A DNA stretch of 38,498 bases from UBA11475 sp045655805 (GTDB lineage Bacteria > Bacillota > Clostridia > Christensenellales > Borkfalkiaceae), in contig JAZOPZ010000026.1 in the NCBI GenBank assembly GCA_045655805.1, positions 1 through 38,498 of the forward strand, written 5' to 3'. Below the pieces are notes generated by a model. The model searched no databases. It had not been told where the DNA came from and saw nothing but the letters and a program-made list of their open reading frames with translations. Of the stretch, positions 1-7,754 are shown one piece after another; the first letter of the stretch is position 1, and every line of letters begins with the position of its first letter. A program made the translations under genes and the position numbers.

Positions 1-424
1 TGATACTGCGCCTGTACCTGAAAGATATCAAGGGGCTTTCGTTAACGAAACTGAAACTGCCGACGTTGTCGAATACGTTATTAAAAAGAACAAGGCGTAC
101 TATAATGACGAACTTGCTGATTACCTTGAAAACGCCGTTAATCCACCTGTTCTTGAAAAATCGTTTGAGGGTGAAGTTGGTGGTGCTGGTGGTGATCCGG
201 ACGGCGATTTACTTCCAAAGGCATTAGCGTTTATTATAGATTCCAACATGGCGTCTATTTCTGCGTTACAAACTGAGTTCGAAGTGGGCTTTTCTAGAGC
301 AAAAAGACTTATTAACAAAATGGAAAAAATGGGTTACATTTCTCCTGCTAACGGTCAAAAGCCTAGAAACGTGCTTATATCTAAAGAACAGTTTATACAA
401 ATTTACGGCGACGTTGAATATTAA
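1..424 (+). CDS. DNA translocase FtsK/SpoIIIE, C-terminal end (partial)
   Basis: The reading frame is open from base 2 and stops with TAA at 422-424; the start lies outside the window, so only the last 140 codons are seen. This piece ends in a winged-helix domain of the FtsK gamma type (roughly the last 65 residues, with SISALQTEF and FSRAKRLINKMEKMGYIS), preceded by a Gly/Asp-rich linker. In the family this domain reads polarised chromosomal sequences and directs the hexameric ATPase that pumps DNA through the division or sporulation septum. The motor with its Walker motifs is upstream of the window. rimO follows after 9 bases, so the two are probably co-transcribed. Whether it is the FtsK or the SpoIIIE paralogue cannot be told from this end. 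Confidence 0.85.
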   Translation, partial: DTAPVPERYQGAFVNETETADVVEYVIKKNKAYYNDELADYLENAVNPPVLEKSFEGEVGGAGGDPDGDLLPKALAFIIDSNMASISALQTEFEVGFSRAKRLINKMEKMGYISPANGQKPRNVLISKEQFIQIYGDVEY

Positions 425-433
425 AGGATTTTT

Positions 434-1750
434 ATGACAGAAAAGAAAAAGGTTGGAGTAATCTCTCTCGGGTGTGACAAAAACCGTGTCGATACCGAAA
501 AGATGCTCGCCGTACTTGCTGATAAGTACGAATTAACTAACGATATGTACGACGCGCAAATAATTATCGTCAACACGTGCGCTTTTTTGGAGGCATCTAG
601 AAAAGAGGCTATTGAAGAAATTTTAGCCGTTTCCGTTTTAAAGACTGAGGCTAAACTTGAAAAGTTGCTCGTTACGGGGTGTTTGCCTCAAAAGTTTATT
701 GACGAAATTTTCGAGGCACTACCTGAAGTTGATGCGTTTTTCGGCGTTTCGGACTACGATAAACTTTTAAGCGTTTTAGAGGGGCTTTCGGACGGCGAAA
801 GGGTTAACGCTGTCGGCTTACCTAAAGGCGAAGTAGGTACTGACAGGGTTTTAACTACGGACGGCTACGCTTATCTTAAAATTGCCGACGGCTGTTTTAA
901 TAGGTGTTCGTACTGTTTGATTCCGTACATAAGGGGGTCGTATCGTTCCGTTTTAAGAAATGACTTATTTGAAGAAATTAAAAAACTTGGCGTGGTTAAC
1001 GAACTGATTTTGGTCGCTCAAGACACTACTAGATACGGCGCTGATTTGAAAGACGGCTATAAAATAGTTGACCTTATAAAAGATATTTCAAAATTCGATA
1101 CCGTTAAAAGTATTAGACTTTTGTATTGCTATCCTGAAGGCGTTACGGACGAACTTATTGCTGAATTAAAAAACAATCCTAAACTTATCAAGTATTTAGA
1201 TATGCCGTTGCAACACGCTGACGACGCCGTGCTTAAGCGTATGAATAGGCGTGGCAATAAGCAAAAATATTTAAATTTGATTGAAAAATTAAAAAGAGAA
1301 GTCGAGGGTATTGCTATTCGTTCTACTTTTATCACAGGGTTTCCTGGTGAAACGGAGCAAGAGTTTAATAACTTAATCGACTTTTTGCAAGAGGCTAAAC
1401 TTTTTAATGCGGGGTTCTTTAAGTATTCTAGGGAATACGGCACGCCAGCCTACGATTTTGCCGGTCAAGTCCCGCAAAGAATTAAGTATAATCGCGTTAG
1501 AAAACTTTACTCTCTGCAAAGAAAGATATCAGCCGAGAATTTAAGAAAGTTCGTTGGGACGGAATTATCCGTAGTGGCTGAAGGTTTTGACCAAGAAAGA
1601 TTTTTATATTACGGACGCGCTTATTTTAACGCTCCGACCGTTGACGGAAAGATTTATTTTTCTTCAGAAAGTCAAGTCGAGTACGGCAATTATTACACAA
1701 TAAAGGTGGTAAAGGCACTTGATTACGATTTAATCGGTGCTCAAAAATAA
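434..1750 (+). CDS. rimO: Ribosomal protein S12 methylthiotransferase RimO
   Basis: 438 aa, the normal length. RimO is a radical-SAM enzyme that adds a methylthio group to the conserved Asp of ribosomal protein S12. The N-terminal UPF0004 domain carries the three cysteines of the auxiliary iron-sulfur cluster (C14 in SLGCDKNRVD, C49 in NTCAF, C83 in TGCLPQ). The radical-SAM triad is C154, C158 and C161 (CFNRCSYC). The last ~65 residues form the TRAM domain. SLGCDKNRVD together with IPYIRGSYRS separates RimO from the tRNA enzyme MiaB. The start has AAAGGA just upstream and lies 9 bases after the translocase stop; pgsA follows 24 bases later. The rimO-pgsA-recA order is common in Bacillota. Confidence 0.95.
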   Translation: MTEKKKVGVISLGCDKNRVDTEKMLAVLADKYELTNDMYDAQIIIVNTCAFLEASRKEAIEEILAVSVLKTEAKLEKLLVTGCLPQKFIDEIFEALPEVDAFFGVSDYDKLLSVLEGLSDGERVNAVGLPKGEVGTDRVLTTDGYAYLKIADGCFNRCSYCLIPYIRGSYRSVLRNDLFEEIKKLGVVNELILVAQDTTRYGADLKDGYKIVDLIKDISKFDTVKSIRLLYCYPEGVTDELIAELKNNPKLIKYLDMPLQHADDAVLKRMNRRGNKQKYLNLIEKLKREVEGIAIRSTFITGFPGETEQEFNNLIDFLQEAKLFNAGFFKYSREYGTPAYDFAGQVPQRIKYNRVRKLYSLQRKISAENLRKFVGTELSVVAEGFDQERFLYYGRAYFNAPTVDGKIYFSSESQVEYGNYYTIKVVKALDYDLIGAQK

Positions 1751-1774
1751 GAAAAGAGAAAAGGAGAAAAAATT

Positions 1775-2368
1775 ATGAATTTACCAAACAAATTATCTAT
1801 TTTAAGAATGATTTTAGTGCCTGTTTTTGCAACGGTATTCTTTATAGAGGCTATACCATATAACTACGTTATTTCAGCCGTTATATTTGCAATTGCTGCC
1901 GCTACTGACTTTTTAGACGGTCATATTGCAAGAAAGTATAATTTAGTTACGAACTTCGGTAAGTTTATCGACCCAATTGCTGATAAAGCCCTCGTTGCAA
2001 CTTCCATTATCGTACTTATTACTAGTTCTGAAGTCGTTGGCGACCCATTTAAGTTTGGTTTTACGCTTGAAGTTATCTTCTCGGCAGGCGTTGCTATTAT
2101 TTTGGTTAGAGAACTTATGATTAGTGGCTTTAGAATGCTCGCTGCTAAAAACCAAATCGTACTTGCTGCCGACAAGTTAGGTAAAGCAAAAACTTTCGTA
2201 ACCGACTTTGCAATTTTATTCTTACTAGTTGCTATTGATTTAAGTGGTGTTGCTTTCACTGTGGTTATGGCAATCGGTTACGTTTTATTTGTTATCGGCG
2301 TAGTTCTTACTATAGTTTCTGGTATGAACTACATCTTAAAAAATAAACAAGTTTTATCCGATAAATAA
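1775..2368 (+). CDS. pgsA: CDP-diacylglycerol--glycerol-3-phosphate 3-phosphatidyltransferase PgsA
   Basis: 197 aa integral membrane enzyme making phosphatidylglycerol phosphate, the first committed step of phosphatidylglycerol and cardiolipin synthesis. The CDP-alcohol phosphotransferase signature D-G-x2-A-R-x8-G-x3-D-x3-D is complete: D48, G49, A52, R53, G62, D66 and D70. Several hydrophobic segments (about 8-26, 32-46, 85-110, 140-160, 165-190) fit the family's six-helix fold. AAGGAG precedes the ATG. It belongs to the rimO transcription unit. The 112-base gap to recA contains a 7-bp hairpin (2374-2394) without a U-tract, so read-through to recA is possible. Confidence 0.95.
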   Translation: MNLPNKLSILRMILVPVFATVFFIEAIPYNYVISAVIFAIAAATDFLDGHIARKYNLVTNFGKFIDPIADKALVATSIIVLITSSEVVGDPFKFGFTLEVIFSAGVAIILVRELMISGFRMLAAKNQIVLAADKLGKAKTFVTDFAILFLLVAIDLSGVAFTVVMAIGYVLFVIGVVLTIVSGMNYILKNKQVLSDK

Positions 2369-2480
2369 TTTTAATATGACTAAAACTGTCATATATAACG
2401 GTTAAAATTATATTGAAATAGGCAAAAACGGTAAAATTTGAAAAAATTTTAGCGTTAATATAAATTAAAAGGAAAAAATT

Positions 2481-3488
2481 ATGGACGAAAAGAAATCTAA
2501 AGCACTAGAAAGTGTTCTCGTGCAAATTGAAAAACAATATGGTAAAGGCTCAATTATGCGTCTTGGTGACGAGGCTGGCGACAACAGCATTGAAGTTATA
2601 TCTTCTGGTTGTCTTTCGCTTGACGTGGCTCTTGGCGTAGGCGGGTTTCCTCGCGGTAGAATCGTTGAAATTTACGGACCTGAATCTTCAGGTAAAACCA
2701 CCGTTGCTTTACACGCAATTGCTGAAGCGCAAAAGAAAGGTGGTATAACTGCGTTCATTGACGCTGAACACGCGTTAGACCCCGTTTATGCAAAGGCTCT
2801 TGGCGTAAATCTTGACGACCTTTACGTTTCACAACCTGATACTGGTGAGCAAGCGCTTGAAATTACCGACCAACTCGTGCGTTCGGGCGCTATTGATTTA
2901 ATCGTTATCGACTCAGTTGCAGCGCTTACCCCTAAAGCGGAAATTGAAGGAGAAATGGGTGATTCACACGTAGGTCTTCAAGCAAGACTTATGTCTCAAG
3001 CACTTCGTAAACTTGCAGGCGTTACAAACAAATCTAACACTTGTGTAATATTCATAAACCAACTTCGTGAAAAAGTCGGCGTTATGTTCGGCAACCCTGA
3101 AACCACCCCTGGTGGTAAGGCGCTTAAGTTCTACGCCAGCGTTCGTCTTGACGTAAGAAAGGGCGACGTTATTAAAGATGCTACCGGTCAAATCGGTAAT
3201 AGAACTAAAGCGAAAGTTATCAAAAATAAACTTGCGCCTCCGTTTAAGGTGGCTGAATTTGACATTATTTACGGTCAAGGCGTTTCTAGGGAAGGTTGCG
3301 TCGTAGATATGGGCGTTGAAAAGGGCGTTTTAGAAAAGAGTGGCGCTTGGATTTCGTATAACGGCGAAAAGATTGCAAACGGCAGAGATAAAACTAAAGA
3401 ATACTTAAACGCTAATCCTGAACTTATGGCAGAAATTGAAGAAAAAATTAAAGAGGCTATAGTTGCAGGCAAAAAACAACAAGATTAG
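2481..3488 (+). CDS. recA: Recombinase RecA
   Basis: 335 aa. RecA is the strand-exchange ATPase of homologous recombination and the co-protease that triggers LexA self-cleavage. The Walker A motif is GPESSGKT at residues 66-73. The conserved MRLGD, LIVIDSVAALTPKAEIEGEMGD (Walker B region) and GGKALKFYASVR segments follow, then a C-terminal domain with a short acidic/lysine tail. AAAAGGAAAAAATT precedes the ATG. A weak promoter-like pair (TTGAAA 2438, TATAAA 2459, 15-base spacer) lies upstream. I see no CGAAC-N4-GTTCG-type SOS box in the 112 bases before the gene, which is unusual for recA in Bacillota. Confidence 0.97.
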   Translation: MDEKKSKALESVLVQIEKQYGKGSIMRLGDEAGDNSIEVISSGCLSLDVALGVGGFPRGRIVEIYGPESSGKTTVALHAIAEAQKKGGITAFIDAEHALDPVYAKALGVNLDDLYVSQPDTGEQALEITDQLVRSGAIDLIVIDSVAALTPKAEIEGEMGDSHVGLQARLMSQALRKLAGVTNKSNTCVIFINQLREKVGVMFGNPETTPGGKALKFYASVRLDVRKGDVIKDATGQIGNRTKAKVIKNKLAPPFKVAEFDIIYGQGVSREGCVVDMGVEKGVLEKSGAWISYNGEKIANGRDKTKEYLNANPELMAEIEEKIKEAIVAGKKQQD

Positions 3489-3522
3489 TGCGACCATTAT
3501 ATTAAATATTTTATAAGTAGTA

Positions 3523-3551
3523 TTGACATTTAATATTTTAAGGTGTACAAT
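3523..3551 (+). promoter_or_regulatory. Sigma-A-type promoter of rny
   Basis: TTGACA at 3523-3528, a 17-base spacer, and TACAAT at 3546-3551. The distance to the rny ATG at 3602 leaves a short leader with AGGAGG at 3588-3593. A 5-bp hairpin (AGTGC/GCACT, about 3567-3580) lies in the leader. Confidence 0.75.
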
Positions 3552-3601
3552 ATAATGTAGATAGAAAGTGCTAAGGCACTAAATAATAGGAGGGCAGAAT
3601 T

Positions 3602-5179
3602 ATGCAAACAATCAATTTCGGCTCTCTGTTCTTGATGAACGATATCGTTGGGGTTGCGGCTATCGCCGTAGCCGTATGTGCGATAATCGGTCTGGTATTG
3701 TTTTTCTTAAAATATCTTAACGATAACAAGAAAATCGGCTCTGTTAAAGAGCGTATAGCAAAAATGCTTGAAGAGGCTGATGCCCAAAGCAAAATATTGA
3801 AAAAAGAGGCTATATTAGAGGCTAAAGAACAGGAGTTAAAACTCCGTAAAGAATTCGAGAGCGAATGTAAAGAAAAGCGCTCTGAAATTCAACGTGCGGA
3901 AAACAGAATTCAACAAAAAGAGGACACTCTCGCTCGTCGTAGTGACGAGTTGACTGCAGAACAACACGCTTTGCAGGAAAAACACAAGGATTTGAATAAA
4001 AAGTTGGAGGACATTAATAAGCAACACGAGACTATGCTCGTTCAACTTGAAAGGGTTGCCCAAATGTCAAGAGAAGACGCGAAAGCCGAACTCGTTGAAA
4101 CTATTCAATCCGACGCTAGAAAGGAAGCGGCTGTTTTAGTTAGAAATATCGAAAACACCGCTAAAGAAGAAGCCGAAAAGAAGGCTAAAGAAATTGTCGG
4201 CTTGGCAATTCAAAAATGTTCAACCGAACAAGCAACCGAACTTACCGTTTCGGTAGTGCCACTTCCGAACGACGATATGAAGGCTCGTATCATTGGTAGA
4301 GAAGGTAGAAACATTAGAACGCTTGAAAACGCTACGGGTATTGAACTTATCATTGACGATACGCCGGAAGTCGTTATCGTTTCAGGCTTTGACCCGGTTA
4401 GAAGAGAAGTTGCAAGGGTTGCCCTTGAAAAACTTATCGCAGACGGTAGAATTCACCCTGCAAGGATTGAAGAAACCGTTGAAAAGGTTAAAAAGGAAAT
4501 TGACCAACAAATTAAAGAAGCAGGCGAATCGGCTATGTTTGAATGTGGTATCTTCGGATTGCATCCAGAAGTTATCAAGACGCTTGGCAGACTTAAATTT
4601 AGAACTAGTTACGGTCAAAACGTATTAAAACACTCTATTGAGGTTTCTCACCTAGCAGGCGTTATGGCTGCTGAACTTGGTGTAGACGTTACGATGGCAA
4701 AGCGTGCGGGGCTTTTACACGACTTGGGTAAAGCCGTTGACTTTGAAATAGAAGGCACTCATATGCAAATCGGTGCAGATATTGCTAAAAAATATAAAGA
4801 AAATCCGTCTATCATCAATGCAATTCTCGCTCACCACGGCGACGTAGAGCCTAAAACTATCGAGGCTATTTTAGTACAAGCTGCGGACAGCGTTTCAGGT
4901 GCAAGACCTGGCGCTAGGCGCGAAACCACTACTAATTACGTTAAGAGATTGCAAAAACTCGAAGAACTCGCAGGTAACTTTAAGGGCGTTGACAACTGCT
5001 ATGCTATTCAAGCAGGTAGGGAAATCCGCGTAGTCGTTAAACCTGAACAAGTTTCTGATAGTGAAGCGTTGTTCTTGGCGAAAGATATCGCTAAAAAGAT
5101 TGAGCAAGAACTTGAATATCCTGGTCAAATCAAAGTTAACGTTATTCGTGAAACTAGAGCGACGGAATTTGCAAAATAA
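3602..5179 (+). CDS. rny: Ribonuclease Y (endoribonuclease)
   Basis: 525 aa, typical length. RNase Y is the membrane-anchored endonuclease that starts mRNA decay in most Bacillota. A transmembrane helix sits at about residues 14-36. It is followed by a long charged coiled coil (about 45-200) rich in Glu, Lys and Gln, a KH RNA-binding domain (about 215-280, with IIGREGRNIRTLENATG) and an HD hydrolase domain with LLHDLGKA as the metal-binding HD pair. The gene has its own strong promoter and an AGGAGG ribosome binding site, and a bidirectional terminator follows the stop. A second ATG at residue 12 exists, but AGGAGG with 8-base spacing supports the first. Confidence 0.95.
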   Translation: MQTINFGSLFLMNDIVGVAAIAVAVCAIIGLVLFFLKYLNDNKKIGSVKERIAKMLEEADAQSKILKKEAILEAKEQELKLRKEFESECKEKRSEIQRAENRIQQKEDTLARRSDELTAEQHALQEKHKDLNKKLEDINKQHETMLVQLERVAQMSREDAKAELVETIQSDARKEAAVLVRNIENTAKEEAEKKAKEIVGLAIQKCSTEQATELTVSVVPLPNDDMKARIIGREGRNIRTLENATGIELIIDDTPEVVIVSGFDPVRREVARVALEKLIADGRIHPARIEETVEKVKKEIDQQIKEAGESAMFECGIFGLHPEVIKTLGRLKFRTSYGQNVLKHSIEVSHLAGVMAAELGVDVTMAKRAGLLHDLGKAVDFEIEGTHMQIGADIAKKYKENPSIINAILAHHGDVEPKTIEAILVQAADSVSGARPGARRETTTNYVKRLQKLEELAGNFKGVDNCYAIQAGREIRVVVKPEQVSDSEALFLAKDIAKKIEQELEYPGQIKVNVIRETRATEFAK

Positions 5180-5186
5180 AATTAAA

Positions 5187-5213
5187 AAAAGACTGCTATT
5201 GCAGTCTTTTTTT
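5187..5213. terminator. Bidirectional intrinsic terminator between rny and the CHAP gene
   Basis: AGACTGC / GCAGTCT stem (5190-5196 with 5201-5207), TATT loop, flanked by an A-run on the left and a T-run on the right. It can therefore end both the rny transcript and the converging transcript. Confidence 0.85.
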
Positions 5214-5214
5214 A

Positions 5215-6417
5215 TTAGTGTTTATTTAATTTTGATTTACTAACAACGCCGTATAAAAAGACGATTGCTATTACTATTATTGTACCTAAAAAAATCCTTT
5301 TAACGTTTGCTTGTTTTTGACTAGGTAAAACTTCGCTGATAGGTGGAGTTGGGGTTATTTCAGGTAGAACGGTGGTGTCATTTTTATCCACTGATGGTAA
5401 TTGTTCTTCTAAAACAGGTGGTAAGATTTCTGTTGTAGGCGGGGTTTCTTCCACGATGGGTGGAATAACTTCTGGTAAGACTTCAACGGTTTCGTTTTTG
5501 TGTAAATAGGTTATATAATCGCTTGAAACGTACGCCGTTTTGCCGTTGAAAGATGTTTGAGCAAATCCGTTTATAAAGCCAGTGACAATTGTGTAATCGC
5601 CTTTATAAGCCTTTCCGATTATATTTCCGTTAGGCGCGTTTCTAATATTTAAAGCGTCGGCAGTAATAAAATATCTACCTAGTTGATTTTTAGAAAAGTC
5701 AACGGCGTTTTCACCAACGAGATATTTTGGGGTAGCGTACGCTGAAATGCGAGAGTAATTAAGAGAATAAGACTTTTTAACTACGCCACCTGCGCCGTTA
5801 TAGCCCGTTTGGCTGGCATTGCCTTCTACGGTGTATACTTTTTCATTATCGGAGTAAATCACAAGCCCTACGTGCGAATAAGCGTTCGAACCAGATGAGT
5901 TCTTAAAGAAAATTAAATCGCCCGTTTGTGGTGAATATTTTTGCGGAGTATTTATACTCGCGCCTGTTTTTTTTAGGTTTTCAATTAAAGTGTGGCATCC
6001 TGGGGCGTTACCACCGTACGCTGATTTTGGAACACTTGCGTGTGTTAAAGACCAACTAACGAAAGACGCGCACCAAGCGTAAGCGTAGCCGTCGTTTTGA
6101 TACCCACTTAAAGCGCCAGTAACTTTAGTGTATTCAACGAAATTTTTACTGCCGTTTTGATTGTAACCATTTAGTTCGTTTTTAGAATTACCTTCGTGAT
6201 AGCCGACTTGCGAAAGAGCAACTAAAACTGTGTTCGTTGCTTGATCGTCTGTTAGTTCAAGACTAGTTAAATTTTTGTAATAGATACTGTTTGCGTATGA
6301 GTTTGAAACGCTATGTTTTGTGCTGATCGCACGCGCTTTGGTGAGGTCTTCACTAAAAATATTCGGGAAAACCGCAACCAAAAAAGCCGTCAAAATAAAT
6401 TTAATCGGTTTTTTCAT
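5215..6417 (-). CDS. Secreted CHAP-domain cell-wall hydrolase with SH3 domain and C-terminal membrane anchor
   Basis: 400 aa, not assigned to a named gene. An N-terminal signal peptide (about 1-22) is followed by a CHAP amidase/endopeptidase domain (about 60-230) with the catalytic Cys in AYAWCASF (C116) and His in SHVGLV (H182). A bacterial SH3 domain (about 248-306, DALNIRNAPNG) probably binds the wall. A Pro/Glu/Thr-rich spacer (about 310-368) then leads to a transmembrane helix (about 374-393) with a short basic tail, so the enzyme is likely tethered outside the cell. The ATG has AGGAG at good spacing. It stands alone, converging with rny. The substrate is presumably peptidoglycan; the bond cut is unknown. 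Confidence 0.85.
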   Translation of the reverse strand: MKKPIKFILTAFLVAVFPNIFSEDLTKARAISTKHSVSNSYANSIYYKNLTSLELTDDQATNTVLVALSQVGYHEGNSKNELNGYNQNGSKNFVEYTKVTGALSGYQNDGYAYAWCASFVSWSLTHASVPKSAYGGNAPGCHTLIENLKKTGASINTPQKYSPQTGDLIFFKNSSGSNAYSHVGLVIYSDNEKVYTVEGNASQTGYNGAGGVVKKSYSLNYSRISAYATPKYLVGENAVDFSKNQLGRYFITADALNIRNAPNGNIIGKAYKGDYTIVTGFINGFAQTSFNGKTAYVSSDYITYLHKNETVEVLPEVIPPIVEETPPTTEILPPVLEEQLPSVDKNDTTVLPEITPTPPISEVLPSQKQANVKRIFLGTIIVIAIVFLYGVVSKSKLNKH

Positions 6418-6447
6418 TTGTACTTCTCCTGTATATTTACTGAATAA

Positions 6448-6476
6448 ATTATATCATTTTTTACATTTAGCGTAAA
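6448..6476 (-). promoter_or_regulatory. Probable promoter of the CHAP gene
   Basis: On the minus strand TTTACG (6471-6476), 17-base spacer and TATAAT (6448-6453), about 30 bases upstream of the start codon. The -10 is consensus, the -35 matches 4 of 6. Confidence 0.5.
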
Positions 6477-6513
6477 GTAAAAATAATCAGATTTATACAG
6501 GTAATTTTTGCCA

Positions 6514-6540
6514 AAAAAAGCACCTTTTAGGTGCTTTTTG
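6514..6540. terminator. Intrinsic terminator-like hairpin
   Basis: AGCACCT / AGGTGCT stem (6519-6525 with 6529-6535), TTT loop, A-run before and T-run after. On the minus strand it coincides with the stop codon of the AraC remnant, so it was probably that gene's terminator. Confidence 0.75.
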
Positions 6541-6651
6541 TTTCGAACAATAATATATAATTTTGTGGGGTTTGTCCGTAGTGCTTTTTAAACAATCTTT
6601 TAAAATACGCGTTGTCGGAAAAACCTATAATGGTAGTAGTGAGTGGATTGT
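6527..6651 (-). pseudogene. C-terminal remnant of an AraC-family transcriptional regulator
   Basis: Reading the minus strand from about 6651 to the stop TAA (6527-6529) gives ~40 residues ending in the second helix-turn-helix of AraC regulators: IGFSDNAYFKRLFKKHYGQ, then TP and a short tail. This is the most conserved part of the family (compare the usual VGFxDxxYFxRxFKKxxGxTP). Upstream the frame meets a stop at once (TGA near 6655), and no AraC-like sequence continues in the other frames. The N-terminal ~85% of the gene is therefore missing. It lies next to an inverted-repeat-flanked insertion, which may have caused the loss. Too short for normal gene calling. Confidence 0.7.
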
Positions 6652-6772
6652 TTCAATTGGAAAATTAAAGGAAATTCGTGATTTTTTGAAATCAAAAGGG
6701 GTTTTTTGTAAAATTAAATAAAAAGCACACTTTTAACCGCTCTTTTCATAGGGATTTAAATATGTAACTTAT

Positions 6773-6805
6773 AAAACTCGACTTTTAACAAACCGAGTTT
6801 TCTTT
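6773..6805. terminator. Terminator-like hairpin upstream of the acetyltransferase
   Basis: AAAACTCG (6773-6780) pairs with CGAGTTTT (6794-6801) around a 13-base loop, followed by CTTTTG. It insulates the following promoter. Confidence 0.5.
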
Positions 6806-6822
6806 TGTCCACACAAAACTAG

Positions 6823-6851
6823 TTGAATCAAATTTTATTTTATGTTATAAT
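6823..6851 (+). promoter_or_regulatory. Promoter of the acetyltransferase gene
   Basis: TTGAAT (6823-6828), 17-base spacer, TATAAT (6846-6851) with an extended -10 TG (6843-6844). Confidence 0.75.
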
Positions 6852-6936
6852 AAACTCACCGATAAATAAGAATTTGACAAGGCGATACCATTCAAAATAC
6901 AAAAATAGAAAAGATTGACGAAAAAGGAGTATGAAG

Positions 6937-7560
6937 ATGGCAAGTAAGGAACGCAGAGAAAAAGGAATGCTCTTCATTGCAGATGACAACGATTGGGTAG
7001 AAATGAAAAGAGCCAGGCGGTTGACGCAAGCACTCAATACAGCAGATACGTCCGATTTTGAGAATATCCGTTCTATCGTAAACGAATTATTTGGAAAGTC
7101 AGATGAAACCACCTTCGTCAATCCTCCGTTTTATTGCGATTACGGGTCAAATATTGAGGTTGGTAAAAACTGCTTTATCAACTATAACTGTACCATTCTC
7201 GATAATGCAAAGGTGATTATGGGCGATAATTGCTTGCTTGCGCCAAACGTATCGATTTATACAGCGGGACATACTCTGCATCCCGATGCCCGTGCCCTCG
7301 GATACGAGTACGGTATTGATGTTATAATAGGAGATAATGTATGGATTGGAGGAAATACGGTCATCTGTCCCGGTGTGCATATTGGAAACAACGTAGTAAT
7401 CGGAGCAGGAAGCGTCGTAACGAAAGACATTCCCGATTGGTCACTTGCAATGGGAAATCCATGCCAAGTGGTACGTAAGATTACTGAGGAGGATAAAAAG
7501 CATTATTTCAAAAAGAGAGAGATTGACGAGGAAACAATGCGGATTATTGAGGGAAGGTAA
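6937..7560 (+). CDS. Maltose/galactoside O-acetyltransferase-like hexapeptide protein
   Basis: 207 aa from the second ATG. AAGGAG at 6924-6929 is only one base from the first ATG (6931) but 7 bases from 6937, and the family usually starts M-x-S-K-E-R. The N-terminal helical Mac domain (KERREKGMLFIADD) is followed by a left-handed beta-helix of hexapeptide repeats (about 65-185) with the catalytic His in TAGHTLH and the IGAGSVVTKDIP loop. These enzymes acetylate sugars from acetyl-CoA; the real acceptor is unknown. The base composition is visibly richer in GC than its neighbours (for example the stretch around 7285-7310), and it lies between inverted repeats, which suggests horizontal acquisition. 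A second, different member is at 15881-16531. Confidence 0.85.
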   Translation: MASKERREKGMLFIADDNDWVEMKRARRLTQALNTADTSDFENIRSIVNELFGKSDETTFVNPPFYCDYGSNIEVGKNCFINYNCTILDNAKVIMGDNCLLAPNVSIYTAGHTLHPDARALGYEYGIDVIIGDNVWIGGNTVICPGVHIGNNVVIGAGSVVTKDIPDWSLAMGNPCQVVRKITEEDKKHYFKKREIDEETMRIIEGR

Positions 7561-7667
7561 ATTATCAAATTCCAATTTATCGAGTTGATATTTTTTGTGG
7601 AAAATTTTCAAAAGAGTAGCACACTATACTTTCAAAAGAAAGTCGTGTGTTTTGCAAAGCAAAAAGT

Positions 7668-7695
7668 AAAGGATAGCAAAATTTTGCTATCCTTT
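7668..7695. terminator. Perfect palindromic terminator between the acetyltransferase and argF
   Basis: A 14-base arm beginning AAAGGATAGC (7668-7681) is followed directly by its exact reverse complement (7682-7695). With A and T runs on either side it can serve both converging genes. Confidence 0.75.
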
Positions 7696-7754
7696 TATAA
7701 TGTCTAAAAAAAACCTATGAGTGACGCACCTATAAGTGTGCTTTTTTTGGTTTG

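Larger units (their letters stand above)
6720..7746 (+). mobile_element. Possible TIR-flanked cassette carrying an acetyltransferase gene
   Basis: The 33 bases at 6720-6752 and the reverse complement of the 33 bases at 7714-7746 match at 24 positions. The outer 13 (AAAAAGCACACTT) and the inner 6 (CATAGG) are identical. Both arms have the same length and frame a promoter, a gene and a terminator. No transposase is present and I see no clear target-site duplication. It may be a non-autonomous (MITE-like) element or two related terminator regions; inference only. Confidence 0.35.

Noticed and set aside
2374..2394. Terminator between pgsA and recA
   Set aside because: ATATGAC/GTCATAT makes a 7-bp AT-rich hairpin without a following U-tract.
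4293..4628. 111-aa plus-strand frame inside rny
   Set aside because: Lies in another frame of the KH/HD coding region, has no ribosome site and a composition typical of a shadow frame.
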